NCBI RefSeq assembly: GCF_022807975.1
Contig: NZ_CP094358.1
Span: 434,001 to 498,000, forward strand
Direction: 5' to 3'
Length of the DNA stretch: 64,000 bases
From: Abyssalbus ytuae
GTDB lineage: Bacteria; Bacteroidota; Bacteroidia; Flavobacteriales; Flavobacteriaceae
Shown here: positions 52,672 to 61,728 of the stretch, piece by piece
Position numbering within the stretch: position 1 is the stretch's first letter
How the letters are laid out: each line of letters begins with the position of its first letter
Position numbers and translations under genes: made by a program
The notes under the pieces: generated by a model
Seen by the model: only the letters and a program-made list of their open reading frames with translations
Database searches by the model: none
What the model was told of the DNA's origin: nothing

Positions 52672-53769
52672 TTATGCTATTTGTTCTTCGAAGGTTACTA
52701 ATTTTTGAAGCATTACCATTAGCCTGTCCAGCATAAAGCCAATAATACCTATTACAAACATGGCAACAATAATTTTTGCATTGGAGTCATTAGCTCCATT
52801 TTGAAATTCTTCCCAAACAAAGGAGCCCAATCCGGGACTTTGTGCTAATAATTCGATAGCAATTAACACCATCCAGGCTACAGAAAGTGTAATTCTTAAC
52901 CCTGTAAAAATTAAAGGAAAGGAAGAAGGTAAAACAATCTTAAATATTTTTTGTCCTATTCCCAATTGTAATACCCTGGCAACATTCATATAATCTTTAT
53001 CTACCGAGGAGACTCCCATACTTGTATTAACCAACGTTGCCCACATGGCACATAGACCTACGCTTATAAAGGAAATTATAAATGAACTGTCTCCGTCAGA
53101 ATTTTTCATCAGGGTTTTTACAATCATAAAAACCAACAAGAGCCATACTACGGGAGAGACAGGTTTAAATATTTGTACCAGCCAGTTAAAGGCTGTTCGT
53201 AATGTAGAACTTAAACCTAATATAATACCAATGGGAACCGCAATAAACAAAGCGAGTAAAAATCCTGCAAAAACTGTTTTAAGGCTTGTGAAAATCTGGT
53301 CCACAAATGAGGGCCTGCCAGTATAAACGATAGGCCTCAATCCATCTGCTTTACGTTTGGCATTGGTTGCAGCTACTTTTTCTTTAAACTGCTGCTTCTT
53401 TTCAGCAATAGTTTTATGATCGGCCCAAAGAGTTTTGGCAGATACCCACACCTGTGAGGGAGAAGGTAATGTATTAGGCTGGCAACTTACATCCCCGGAT
53501 TCAATACAGTTTCGCATTTGTCCGGCTGCTTTCTCCCCCTGCTCGTTCAGTGCTTTTACAATTCTGGCTTCTGCTTCAATATTGTATAAAGTTTTAGAAC
53601 CGGCATACCAAATAAAAATAAATACCATAACTGATAAAACAGGTATAAGCAACTTTTGTGAAGTCTCCTTCAGGTTCTTTTTTCGCTGTTCCCCACTGAC
53701 CAATCTTATTACCGGCTCAAGAAATCCTAACCCGATAAACTTGCTGTACCTAATAATCTTGTCCTTCAT
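52672..53769 (-). CDS. nrtB: Nitrate-type ABC transporter permease NrtB
   Basis: A 365-residue inner-membrane permease. One helix at about residues 41-57, then a long polar insert (about 62-155, rich in Glu/Lys), then five or six helices from about 165 on. The binding-protein-dependent transport motif is visible (ARVLQLGIGQKIFKIVLPSSFPLIFTGLR). It forms the nitrate/nitrite import channel with the two ATPases and NrtA. The extended periplasmic or cytoplasmic insert is longer than in many family members. Confidence 0.88.
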   Translation of the reverse strand: MKDKIIRYSKFIGLGFLEPVIRLVSGEQRKKNLKETSQKLLIPVLSVMVFIFIWYAGSKTLYNIEAEARIVKALNEQGEKAAGQMRNCIESGDVSCQPNTLPSPSQVWVSAKTLWADHKTIAEKKQQFKEKVAATNAKRKADGLRPIVYTGRPSFVDQIFTSLKTVFAGFLLALFIAVPIGIILGLSSTLRTAFNWLVQIFKPVSPVVWLLLVFMIVKTLMKNSDGDSSFIISFISVGLCAMWATLVNTSMGVSSVDKDYMNVARVLQLGIGQKIFKIVLPSSFPLIFTGLRITLSVAWMVLIAIELLAQSPGLGSFVWEEFQNGANDSNAKIIVAMFVIGIIGFMLDRLMVMLQKLVTFEEQIA

Positions 53770-53807
53770 TTTACTACGTTTTAGGTTTAATATTTCAGGA
53801 ATTTGTT

Positions 53808-55196
53808 TTAGTCCTTATTTCCTATTTTAAAGCTATTTATATATTCAATCGGATTCCTGGCATCATAGCTGTTCCCGTCAATAAAATCGGTGGTAGCGGG
53901 TTTGTATCCATCTGTTTCCGGAATTTCTTCCTGAGTTAAATAACCTTCTTCTTTTAAAAGACTGGCTGCTTTAAGCCAGATGTCTGGCCTGTATATTTCT
54001 TTAATTTTTTCGGAATACCATTCTGCCGGTTTACTTTCGGGTATTTGTCCCCATCTTCTCATTTGTGTTAAAAACCATATGCCGTCGGAATAATACGGAT
54101 ATGTTGCATGATATCTGAAGAATACATTAAAATCCGGCATAGAACGTTTATCACCTTTCTCAAATTCAAAAGTTCCTGTCATTGAGTTTGCCAACACAAC
54201 TTCATCGGCTCCGACATAGCCAGGAAGAGATAATATTTTAACTGCTTCTTCCCTGTTACCAGGAGTATCTAACCATTTTCCGGCTCTTATTAAAGCTTTT
54301 GTAACGGCAATAGCGGTGTTGGGGTTTTCATCCACAAACTTTTTTGTCATTACAAACACCTTCTCCGGATTGTTTTTCCAAATATCATAATTAGTGGTTA
54401 CAGGCACCCCGATTCCTTTAAATACTGCTTGCTGGTTCCATGGTTCTCCCACACAATAACCATATATGGTTCCTGCCTCAAGAGTAGCGGGCATTTGCGG
54501 TGGCGGAGTTACGGACAGCAATACATCGGCATCTATTTGCCCCTGAACATTATCTTTTGTATACATTCCGGGATGTATTCCTGCAGCTGCCAGCCAATAA
54601 CGTATTTCATAATTATGGGTAGATACCGGAAAAACCATTCCCATTTTAAAAGGTTTTCCATTGTTTTTATATTCCTGGATTACCGGTGCAAGGGCATCGG
54701 CTTTAATAGGGTGAATTGGCTTACCGTCTTCACTAACCGGCACATGAGTTTTCATTTTTGCCCATACATCATTAGAAACAGTAATGCCATTTCCATTTAA
54801 ATCCATAGAAAAAGGAGTTACCAGTTGAGCCTGTCGGCCAAAACCTGCACCCGCTGCAATGGGCTGCCCTGCCAGCATGTGAGAACCATCTAACTGACCG
54901 TCTATTACCCTGTCCAAAACGTTTTTCCAGTTTGACTGAGCTTCTATGGTTACAAAAAGGCCTTCATCTTCAAAAAAACCTTTTTCCTTCGCTATTGCCA
55001 GAGGAGCCATGTCGGTAAGTTTAATAAAACCGAAGGTAAGCTGAGGCTTTTCTATTGCAAGCTGATTTGTATTAGAGGCAACCTCTTCTATCTGTGCAAC
55101 GTCTTTTCCTGATTTCTTTTTTTCTCCTTTACCTCCACAGGAAATTACTAACAGAGATATGACAAGAAAAATTGGTTTTGAGAATAATGTTTTCAT
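53808..55196 (-). CDS. nrtA: Nitrate ABC transporter substrate-binding lipoprotein NrtA
   Basis: About 462 residues from the ATG at 55196, which sits two codons inside a GTG-initiated frame. The lipobox is VISCGG (Cys about residue 20). The CmpA/NrtA-type periplasmic fold is recognisable: [57 protein letters not shown] and [19 protein letters not shown]. It binds nitrate and delivers it to NrtB. First gene of the nrt-nas operon, with two operator dyads and a TATATTTG box directly upstream. Confidence 0.9.
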   Translation of the reverse strand: MKTLFSKPIFLVISLLVISCGGKGEKKKSGKDVAQIEEVASNTNQLAIEKPQLTFGFIKLTDMAPLAIAKEKGFFEDEGLFVTIEAQSNWKNVLDRVIDGQLDGSHMLAGQPIAAGAGFGRQAQLVTPFSMDLNGNGITVSNDVWAKMKTHVPVSEDGKPIHPIKADALAPVIQEYKNNGKPFKMGMVFPVSTHNYEIRYWLAAAGIHPGMYTKDNVQGQIDADVLLSVTPPPQMPATLEAGTIYGYCVGEPWNQQAVFKGIGVPVTTNYDIWKNNPEKVFVMTKKFVDENPNTAIAVTKALIRAGKWLDTPGNREEAVKILSLPGYVGADEVVLANSMTGTFEFEKGDKRSMPDFNVFFRYHATYPYYSDGIWFLTQMRRWGQIPESKPAEWYSEKIKEIYRPDIWLKAASLLKEEGYLTQEEIPETDGYKPATTDFIDGNSYDARNPIEYINSFKIGNKD

Positions 55197-55222
55197 GACC
55201 ACGTATTTTGAATTAGTTTATT

Positions 55223-55267
55223 CAAATATACGTATTAATACTTATAAATTTAAGTATTTTTACTTAA
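55223..55267 (-). promoter_or_regulatory. Nitrate-regulon operators (two) and -7 box, nrtA promoter
   Basis: Proximal dyad ATACGTA-TTAA-TACTTAT (55228-55245, one mismatch between arms), distal perfect dyad TTAAGTA-TTTT-TACTTAA (55250-55267), and on the minus strand the -7 box TATATTTG (55223-55230) overlapping the proximal arm. The proximal dyad ends 31 nt before the nrtA ATG. The two dyads are 22 nt centre to centre, about two helical turns, allowing same-face binding. Confidence 0.75.
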
Positions 55268-55404
55268 CTAAGTAAAATTTACATAGTTGAGAAGAATTAC
55301 CCCTTTATTATTTGAAAACTCGAAAAATAGGGGGCAGATTTTATTAAATATCCAAAAGGGATTTTAAAAAAAGGTGAGGTTGATAAAGAAGAGTGGTTTA
55401 AGTA

Positions 55405-56052
55405 TTAATTCAGATTATGTTGTTTTGCAACATTCGCCAACTCCATCAGGTTTTTTACTTTAAGCTTTTTCATAAGGTTGAACCGGTGTACCTCAGCAGT
55501 ACGTTTACTTATTTTAAGTTCTTCGGCAATCTCTTTATTACTTTTCCCTTCCAGCACATAATGTAATATTTGTTGCTCTCGCTTTGTTAAAGCAAATTCG
55601 TTAGGAATTACCTTTTGAGGTAATTTTGTAGTTTCACCTTTTACAAAATGGTCAAAAATAATGGCAGATATATCGCCGCTAAAATATTTTCCGCCTTCGG
55701 CCACACTATTGAGGGCTTTTAAAAATTCTTCTTTACTCGCTCCTTTTAAAAGATAACCATCGGCTCCTGCCTGTATAGATTGAACTACGTATTCCTCAGA
55801 ATCATGCATTGATAATACCAGGGTTTTAATATTTTCTCCAGACTCTTTTAATTTTTTTACTACTTCTATCCCATTAAGTTCGGGCATACGTATATCAATA
55901 ATAAGTACATCCGGTTTGTTCTTTTTTACAACTTTTAAGGCTTCGGCTCCATCGGAAGCTTCATCTATTACCAGAATATCTTTTTCATCTTCCAGCAAAG
56001 ATTTGATACCATCTCTTACCAGTACATGATCATCTGCTAAAACTACTTTCAT
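55405..56052 (-). CDS. NarL/LuxR-family response regulator
   Basis: A 215-residue regulator with a receiver domain (phospho-acceptor Asp53 in IIDIRMPELNG; acidic pair in LADDHVLVRDG; Lys in YLLKGASKEEF) and a LuxR-type HTH near residues 150-205 (LTKREQQILHYVLEGKSNKEIAEELKISKRTAEVHRFNLMKKL). It lies 98 nt after the sensor kinase gene, facing it in the same operon. Likely activated by nitrate or nitrite via the kinase, and the best candidate to bind the TWAAGTA-N4-TACTTWA sites. Confidence 0.9.
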   Translation of the reverse strand: MKVVLADDHVLVRDGIKSLLEDEKDILVIDEASDGAEALKVVKKNKPDVLIIDIRMPELNGIEVVKKLKESGENIKTLVLSMHDSEEYVVQSIQAGADGYLLKGASKEEFLKALNSVAEGGKYFSGDISAIIFDHFVKGETTKLPQKVIPNEFALTKREQQILHYVLEGKSNKEIAEELKISKRTAEVHRFNLMKKLKVKNLMELANVAKQHNLN

Positions 56053-56149
56053 GGGATAAAATAATTAAGTTTTATTCAAAATTAGCGTTTTTAAGTAATT
56101 TATCGTAGCCTGTATAAACTTTTAAGTAATTTTATCTAACAGTTTAGAA

Positions 56150-57970
56150 CTAAAAAGGAATATTTAAGGTGATACGTGTGCCTTCACCCGGCTTAGAGTT
56201 CATAAAGAGCCGTCCGTTTATATAAGATATTCTTTCTTTCATATAGGTCATTCCCATACCTCCTCCTGTAATATTTTTTTTATTGCTGAGTTTAGAAAGT
56301 TCAAAACCTTTTCCGTTATCATCTACTGTAATACCAAGTAAATTTTTGCTATGGGAAAGTGTAATTATTATATGTGTGGAATCTGCATATTTTATGGCAT
56401 TGTTTACAGCTTCCTGGGTTATTCTGTAAGTATTTATTTCTACCAGGGAATCGAGCCTTTCATTAAACCCGGTTTTGTTTATAAACACTATGTTTTTACC
56501 TGTTAACCTGGAAAGTTCATGAGCCATTTTGGCCAAAGCAGGTACTATCCCATGATCGGACAGTTCTGGCGGGGTCAGGTTAAAAGTAGCCGTACGAACT
56601 CCCTTTATAATTTCAGAGGTCAAGTTTTTTAATTGCTCAATTTTAAGGGTGGACTTTTCTTTATCTCTTAAATCTATACTTTCAAGATTAAACTTTAATC
56701 CCGTTAACATCTGGCCAATACCATCATGAATATCCTTGGCAATTCTGTTTTGTTCATTTTCCTGGTTTTCTATTATTTTACTTGATATTACTTTTTGCCG
56801 GTTCATCTTCTCTTCAAAACTTTCTTTGGTAAGCCTGTCAATTTCGAGTTGAGCTTCTTTACGTGTAGTGATATCAAAACATATAATGAGTAATTCAGTT
56901 TTATTTTCGGTTATACTTACTGGAATCATGGTGGTTTCCAACCATAATGGCACATTATTTTTAGTAGTAATTCTAATCTCTCCCTGCCATCCTTTGTTGT
57001 AATTATCGGATATTAAATTATTTAAATACTTTTTTTCCGAATTCACTTTTGTTACCACCTCAGAAAACTTAGCATTCGTATTAAATTCCTGATATCCGAA
57101 CAATTTTGAGAATTTATCGCCCATATGTATGATAGTACCATCCTGTTTTACTCTTGCAAACAGTAAGGTTTGGTCCATAGCATAACTCAACATTCTTAAT
57201 TCCTTAACCGACCTTTCTTTTTCTTCACTTAATTCATCTGCATCAATTGCCATTTTTTTAGCACGTTTTTCAGCTGTTAATAATCGTGAAATAGTGTCTT
57301 TAACTGCTAAAGCCGCAGGCAGGAAAATAAAAAAGAATTCGCTTATTAAAATAAGCAGTGAAATAATTAAAATTATAAGTTCCAGGTTTCTCAGCCTGTT
57401 TACTTTTTGGTTAGCCTCAACATCGTACTGGTTTACAATACTATCCATTAATTTTAAAAAAGAGGGTTCTTTACTCAATACATTTTCTATTTCGTACTTT
57501 AACGAATCATAAGGTACAGAGCTGTTTTTTTTAATTGAACGGCTTATTTTTAAGGAAGAATTATAGATATCATCAAATAGTGGATTAAGTTCTTTGAACA
57601 TTTCCGAAACCGTTTGACTGTTTTCTCCGGGAAGATCTAATTTTTCATCTCCTTCCTGTAGTGCTCTATGGGAAGCAGACCACAATTGAATGGTTTGATC
57701 AAGATTTTTCCCTATCCCTGATCTTTTATCGGGGTTTTGGGTATTACCAAGCAATAAAAGTTCTTTGGTGAGCTTCTGGCTAAGCATGCGTTGCCTGCCG
57801 GCTACATTAATTACACTGGAATCACTTTGCTGATCGTTTAGGTAGGTTCTTATTAAAATCTGGCTGATAATAACCGATAAAGCAATTGCACTTAATGCAA
57901 TAATATACAGGCGGCTGAGCTTATTAAAAGTTCTTTTGTCAAGAGAATTTAAATTACTCTTCTCCTCCAT
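56150..57970 (-). CDS. Nitrate-sensor-like histidine kinase (PilJ/NarX-type input)
   Basis: A 606-residue membrane kinase. TM1 is at about residues 21-42 and TM2 at about 197-219. The periplasmic part between them starts with VINVAGRQRMLSQKLTKELL, the PilJ/NarX-type segment that binds nitrate in NarX. A charged linker, a PAS domain (about 255-370; LLFARVKQDGTIIHMGDKFSKLFG), a HisKA_3-type dimer helix (phospho-His in IAKDIHDGIGQML, about residue 409) and HATPase (VDDNGKGFELSKL) follow. It phosphorylates the adjacent NarL-type regulator. It is a plausible nitrate/nitrite sensor; the ligand is inferred from motif and neighbours. Confidence 0.85.
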   Translation of the reverse strand: MEEKSNLNSLDKRTFNKLSRLYIIALSAIALSVIISQILIRTYLNDQQSDSSVINVAGRQRMLSQKLTKELLLLGNTQNPDKRSGIGKNLDQTIQLWSASHRALQEGDEKLDLPGENSQTVSEMFKELNPLFDDIYNSSLKISRSIKKNSSVPYDSLKYEIENVLSKEPSFLKLMDSIVNQYDVEANQKVNRLRNLELIILIISLLILISEFFFIFLPAALAVKDTISRLLTAEKRAKKMAIDADELSEEKERSVKELRMLSYAMDQTLLFARVKQDGTIIHMGDKFSKLFGYQEFNTNAKFSEVVTKVNSEKKYLNNLISDNYNKGWQGEIRITTKNNVPLWLETTMIPVSITENKTELLIICFDITTRKEAQLEIDRLTKESFEEKMNRQKVISSKIIENQENEQNRIAKDIHDGIGQMLTGLKFNLESIDLRDKEKSTLKIEQLKNLTSEIIKGVRTATFNLTPPELSDHGIVPALAKMAHELSRLTGKNIVFINKTGFNERLDSLVEINTYRITQEAVNNAIKYADSTHIIITLSHSKNLLGITVDDNGKGFELSKLSNKKNITGGGMGMTYMKERISYINGRLFMNSKPGEGTRITLNIPF

Positions 57971-57983
57971 TATTCCTACACTG

Positions 57984-58571
57984 TTATAAAACTGCTTTTT
58001 TTATTAAAGATAAACTTTTGCCGGATAGTTTTAAATTTAACGCTGCTGCCTGACCATCAGCCGACATTTTTTTCCATGTTTTCTGAATAATATCAATAAC
58101 TTTCTCATCTTCATGTTTTACAGCAAAATCCTCAAAATAATAGTGAAGAAAAACCAGGCATATTACATCTTCCAGCTTTTGTGTGCCTTCGTCTTTTTTA
58201 AGGAGTTTTTTTTGAATCAGAAATGTTACCCTGTTTATAAAATCATTATCATACCCCACCTCTTTTAAAATTTCAGAAGCTTTAAGGGCATGCATTTTTT
58301 TTAACTCCTCACGCCATTTTAAATATCCGACTCTGTCCATGGGATAAGAATTACGGGGAATTTCCCAGCGGCAAATATGTTGCGCCCGTGCAGCCAGCTG
58401 CAGTTCTTCCGAAGCATTATTATCGAATTCAATGAGTTTTTCTGTCATTCTTTGGGAATACAATAGTTCTTTGGGATACTCAAAACCATTAAACGCTTCG
58501 GTGTTAGGGTCTTTTGAGTTTTCCAGATCTATAAGGTGAATTGCTTTTACAAATCTTAAATTTCCGGTCAT
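57984..58571 (-). CDS. DUF4202 protein of the nir operon
   Basis: A 195-residue protein of the DUF4202 family: RFVKAIHLIDLENSKDPN, YPKELLYSQRMTEKLIEF, AARAQHICRWEIPRNSYPM and LEDVICLVFLHYYFEDFAVKHED are characteristic. The arrangement HxxxD, HxC and C-terminal helices recalls HD-like folds, though no catalytic metal motif is proven. It sits 13 nt before the kinase gene and 15 nt after nirD. Family members accompany nitrite/sulfite assimilation genes, so a role in nitrite use is likely but undefined. Confidence 0.75.
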   Translation of the reverse strand: MTGNLRFVKAIHLIDLENSKDPNTEAFNGFEYPKELLYSQRMTEKLIEFDNNASEELQLAARAQHICRWEIPRNSYPMDRVGYLKWREELKKMHALKASEILKEVGYDNDFINRVTFLIQKKLLKKDEGTQKLEDVICLVFLHYYFEDFAVKHEDEKVIDIIQKTWKKMSADGQAAALNLKLSGKSLSLIKKAVL

Positions 58572-58586
58572 TTTTTTGGCTGTTAA

Positions 58587-58964
58587 CTAATCTGAAAAGC
58601 CAATATAAACATTTTCCTTTTCAATCTTTACAGGATAAACTGCAATTTTATAATCTTCTCCGTTTAAATTACTGCCATCTTCCAAAGAGAATGTTTTTTT
58701 ATGCATCGGGCAGGCAACTTTAGGTACACTGTTTAAATCGCCAATCATTCCCCGGGATAATACCATTTCCATTTTATGAGGGCACAAATTCTGACAGGCA
58801 TACCATTTATTTTTTCTTGTAAAATTATAAACAGCTATCTGCCTGGTTTTATACTTTATACAAGCGCCACCGTTTTCAGGAAAATCACTTACACTTCCTA
58901 CCTTAAACCAGGTTTTCACCTGATTTTCGGTTACTGTATTATATTGATCTAAAATCTGTTGCAT
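58587..58964 (-). CDS. nirD: Nitrite reductase small subunit NirD (Rieske)
   Basis: A 125-residue NirD-type Rieske domain: the first ligand pair is CPHK in NLCPHKMEMVLSRG and the second is CPMHKKTF, so both Cys-His pairs of the [2Fe-2S] site are kept, unlike in some NirD subunits. It works with NirB in NADH-dependent reduction of nitrite to ammonium in the cytoplasm. Directly downstream of nirB. Confidence 0.9.
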   Translation of the reverse strand: MQQILDQYNTVTENQVKTWFKVGSVSDFPENGGACIKYKTRQIAVYNFTRKNKWYACQNLCPHKMEMVLSRGMIGDLNSVPKVACPMHKKTFSLEDGSNLNGEDYKIAVYPVKIEKENVYIGFSD

Positions 58965-59008
58965 CTCTAGGCTTCGTTTTAATTAGAAATTATTCATATA
59001 CACAAAGT

Positions 59009-61516
59009 TTACCACGGTCTTGGCATTTTTTGCTCTCTCATAGACACAAATTCTATAGTGTCATCTGTATCATCAGAGTTAACAAAGTGCCTGAAGCGTT
59101 TCATTATTTCCGGGTCTTCAATAGCCTGTTTCCATTCACATTCATACTTATTTACCAGACCCTGCATTTCAGTTTCCAGATCGTGTGCAATCCCTAAACT
59201 ATCTTCAATTATAACCTTTTTAAGGTATTCTATTCCGCCATCCAGCTTTTCCAGCCAGGGTGCTGTTCTCATAAGTGGAGCAGCGGTTTTTATATAATAC
59301 ATTAAAAATCTGTCCAGATATTTAATGCAGGTTTCTTCGTCCAGTTGTTCTGCTAATAGTATGGCATGTTTTGGGGTGGCGCCTCCATTGCCACATACAT
59401 ATAAATTCCATCCGCCTTCAACTGCTATAATGCCAAAATCTTTTCCTCTGGCCTCTGCACATTCTCTGATACATCCGGACACTCCTCCTTTAAGTTTGTG
59501 AGGGGACCGCAATCCTTTATACCTGTTTTCAATTTTGATGGCAAAAGAAACACTCTCGTGCATTCCGTACCGGCACCAGGTAGATCCTACACAACTTTTT
59601 ACCGTCCGGAGAGATTTGGCATAAGCATGTCCGCTTTCCAGGCCAACTTCCATTAATTCTTTCCATATCAGTGGTAACTCGTGAAGCTGTGCCCCAAATA
59701 AATCTATTCGCTGTCCCCCGGTAATTTTTGTGTATAAATCGTATTTTTCGGCTACTCTTCCTATGGCCATCAACTGTTGAGGAGTAATTTCTCCTCCCGG
59801 AACCCGGGGCACCACCGAGTAGGTACCATTTCGTTGTATATTGGCTAAAAACCTGTCGTTAGAATCCTGAATGGTTACCTGCTTATTTGCAGTTTCCATA
59901 TAAATACCAGCAAAAACAGAAGCCAGGACAGGTTTACATATTTCACATCCATCACCTTTGCCAAACATATTTAAGGCTTCATCATAATTTTTTATTTTGT
60001 TTATTTTTATTAAATCGTACAACTCTTGCCGGTTAAAGGCAAAATGCTCACAAATAGTTTCTTTTATTTCCTGTCCAAGCGATTTTAAAGTTTCATTTAC
60101 AAGATCAACCACCATAGGTTTACATCCTCCACAACCGGTAGTCGCTTTTGTTTCTTTAATTACATCTTTTAAAGAAGAACAATCTCCTTCTGTAATTGAA
60201 CAACAAATAGCCCTCTTGGAAACACTTTCACAAGAACATATTTGTGCTGTATCTGGTAAATCCAGAACACTGCCTAAAGCAGAACCTCCTTTCCCTCTTG
60301 ATCCTAAAATTAGATCTTCAGGATTTTCAGGGAGCTTCATACAATTTATATATAGCTGAAAAAGTGTATTATAATCTGATGAATCGCCAACAAGTATTCC
60401 ACCAAGGAGTCTGGTCTTGTCTTTAGAAACATTTATCCGTTTATATATTCCGCTAAGCTTGTTTTCATAAACAATAGCTACAACTTCATCATTTTCTATA
60501 AAAGGATCGCCAAAACTGGCTACTTCAGTCCCTATAAGTTTAAGCTGGGTAGACATGTCAATTTCTTCAGACATAAGTTTATTCCCCCCCAGAATATGTT
60601 CTACAGCTACTTCGGCCATTTCATAACCGGGAGCGACCAATCCGTATATTCCGTTATTATAAAGAGCAACCTCTCCTATAGCATATATGTACCCGTCGGA
60701 GGTTTGCATTCTGTTATTCACTTCAACCCCACCCCGGTGTCCTACTTTTAATCCGGCTGCAACGGCTAATTCATCTCTTGGCCTTATTCCGGCAGAAATT
60801 ACAAGTATATCTGTCTTTAAAGAGGTTCCATCTGAAAATTCCATACTTTCAATGGCACCATTCCCTGCTATTAAATTTGTTTGTTTTCCCAGGTGAACGC
60901 CTAAATCAAACCCTTCAATAGTTTGTTGCAGCATATTGCTGGCCCCTTCATCCAATTGCCTGGGCATTAAACGCGGAGCAAATTCTACCACATGAGTTTT
61001 AAGCCCCAGATCTTTAACCGCTTTTGCTGCTTCTAAACCCAATAATCCGCCTCCTAATACTGCTGCCTCTGTACTGCCCTGCTGTTTAATTTTTAAAGCA
61101 TAAGATTTTATTGCTTCCAAATCTTCTATGGTTCTATACACAAAAACACCTTTTTTATCTACTCCCTTTATTGGTGGTACAAATGCCGAAGAGCCTGTGG
61201 CTAAAACCAGGTAATCGTATTCGTATACCTGATTTCTATAAGTTATAACCTGTTTATTCTTTGGATTTATCTCTGAAATAAGTTCGGAAGTTTTTAAAAT
61301 AATACCATTTGACTCATACCAGTTCATAGTTGCAAGTGATAAATCGTTTGCAGTTTTACCTGAAAAATACTCGCTAAGATGAACTCTGTCATAAGCAGGC
61401 CTGGGTTCTTCTCCAAAAACCAAAAGTTCGTAATTTTCTCTTTCTGATTTTGCTACAAATTTTTCACAAAACTTATAACCTACCATACCGTTACCAACCA
61501 CAATAACTCGTTTCAT
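59009..61516 (-). CDS. nirB: NADH-dependent nitrite reductase large subunit NirB
   Basis: An 835-residue enzyme: FAD/NADH domains (VVGNGMVGYKFCEKF, LATGSSAFVPPIKG, AAVLGGGLLGLEAAKAVKDL; residues 1-400), two BFD-like [2Fe-2S] modules (CSCESVSKRAIC ... CGGCKPMV and NMFGKGDGCEICKPVL, about 425-535), and the siroheme/4Fe-4S catalytic part (ferredoxin-like NGTYSVVPRVPGGEITPQQL; CVGSTWC and SGCIREC with GGVSG, about 650-720). It reduces nitrite to ammonium. First gene of the nirBD-DUF4202-kinase-regulator operon, with operator dyads upstream. Confidence 0.93.
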   Translation of the reverse strand: MKRVIVVGNGMVGYKFCEKFVAKSERENYELLVFGEEPRPAYDRVHLSEYFSGKTANDLSLATMNWYESNGIILKTSELISEINPKNKQVITYRNQVYEYDYLVLATGSSAFVPPIKGVDKKGVFVYRTIEDLEAIKSYALKIKQQGSTEAAVLGGGLLGLEAAKAVKDLGLKTHVVEFAPRLMPRQLDEGASNMLQQTIEGFDLGVHLGKQTNLIAGNGAIESMEFSDGTSLKTDILVISAGIRPRDELAVAAGLKVGHRGGVEVNNRMQTSDGYIYAIGEVALYNNGIYGLVAPGYEMAEVAVEHILGGNKLMSEEIDMSTQLKLIGTEVASFGDPFIENDEVVAIVYENKLSGIYKRINVSKDKTRLLGGILVGDSSDYNTLFQLYINCMKLPENPEDLILGSRGKGGSALGSVLDLPDTAQICSCESVSKRAICCSITEGDCSSLKDVIKETKATTGCGGCKPMVVDLVNETLKSLGQEIKETICEHFAFNRQELYDLIKINKIKNYDEALNMFGKGDGCEICKPVLASVFAGIYMETANKQVTIQDSNDRFLANIQRNGTYSVVPRVPGGEITPQQLMAIGRVAEKYDLYTKITGGQRIDLFGAQLHELPLIWKELMEVGLESGHAYAKSLRTVKSCVGSTWCRYGMHESVSFAIKIENRYKGLRSPHKLKGGVSGCIRECAEARGKDFGIIAVEGGWNLYVCGNGGATPKHAILLAEQLDEETCIKYLDRFLMYYIKTAAPLMRTAPWLEKLDGGIEYLKKVIIEDSLGIAHDLETEMQGLVNKYECEWKQAIEDPEIMKRFRHFVNSDDTDDTIEFVSMREQKMPRPW

Positions 61517-61542
61517 ACCATGAAATTTAAGTATCTACAATC

Positions 61543-61596
61543 CAAATATAAGTAATTATACTTAATTTAATGTTTTAATTACGTATTTTTACATAA
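61543..61596 (-). promoter_or_regulatory. Nitrate-regulon operators and -7 box, nirB promoter
   Basis: Proximal dyad ATAAGTA-ATTA-TACTTAA (61548-61565; 6-bp arms perfect, outermost pair mismatched) overlaps on the minus strand the -7 box TATATTTG (61543-61550). A weaker second dyad TTACGTA-TTTT-TACATAA is at 61579-61596. The proximal dyad ends 31 nt before the nirB ATG. Confidence 0.7.
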
Positions 61597-61728
61597 TAAA
61601 AGATTCTATCATAGTTTTTTGTATGATTTATATTTTTTATGGTTTTTTATTGATAAAAAAATATTATGAGTAGGAATATTTATTTTGTGAGAATCCCGAA
61701 AACACTTCCGGAGTTAATTCCTGTAGAT

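Noticed and set aside
56090-56140. TTAAGTA half-sites between the sensor kinase and NarL-type regulator genes
   Set aside because: Only single half-sites are present without a good opposite arm, so they were not counted as operators.
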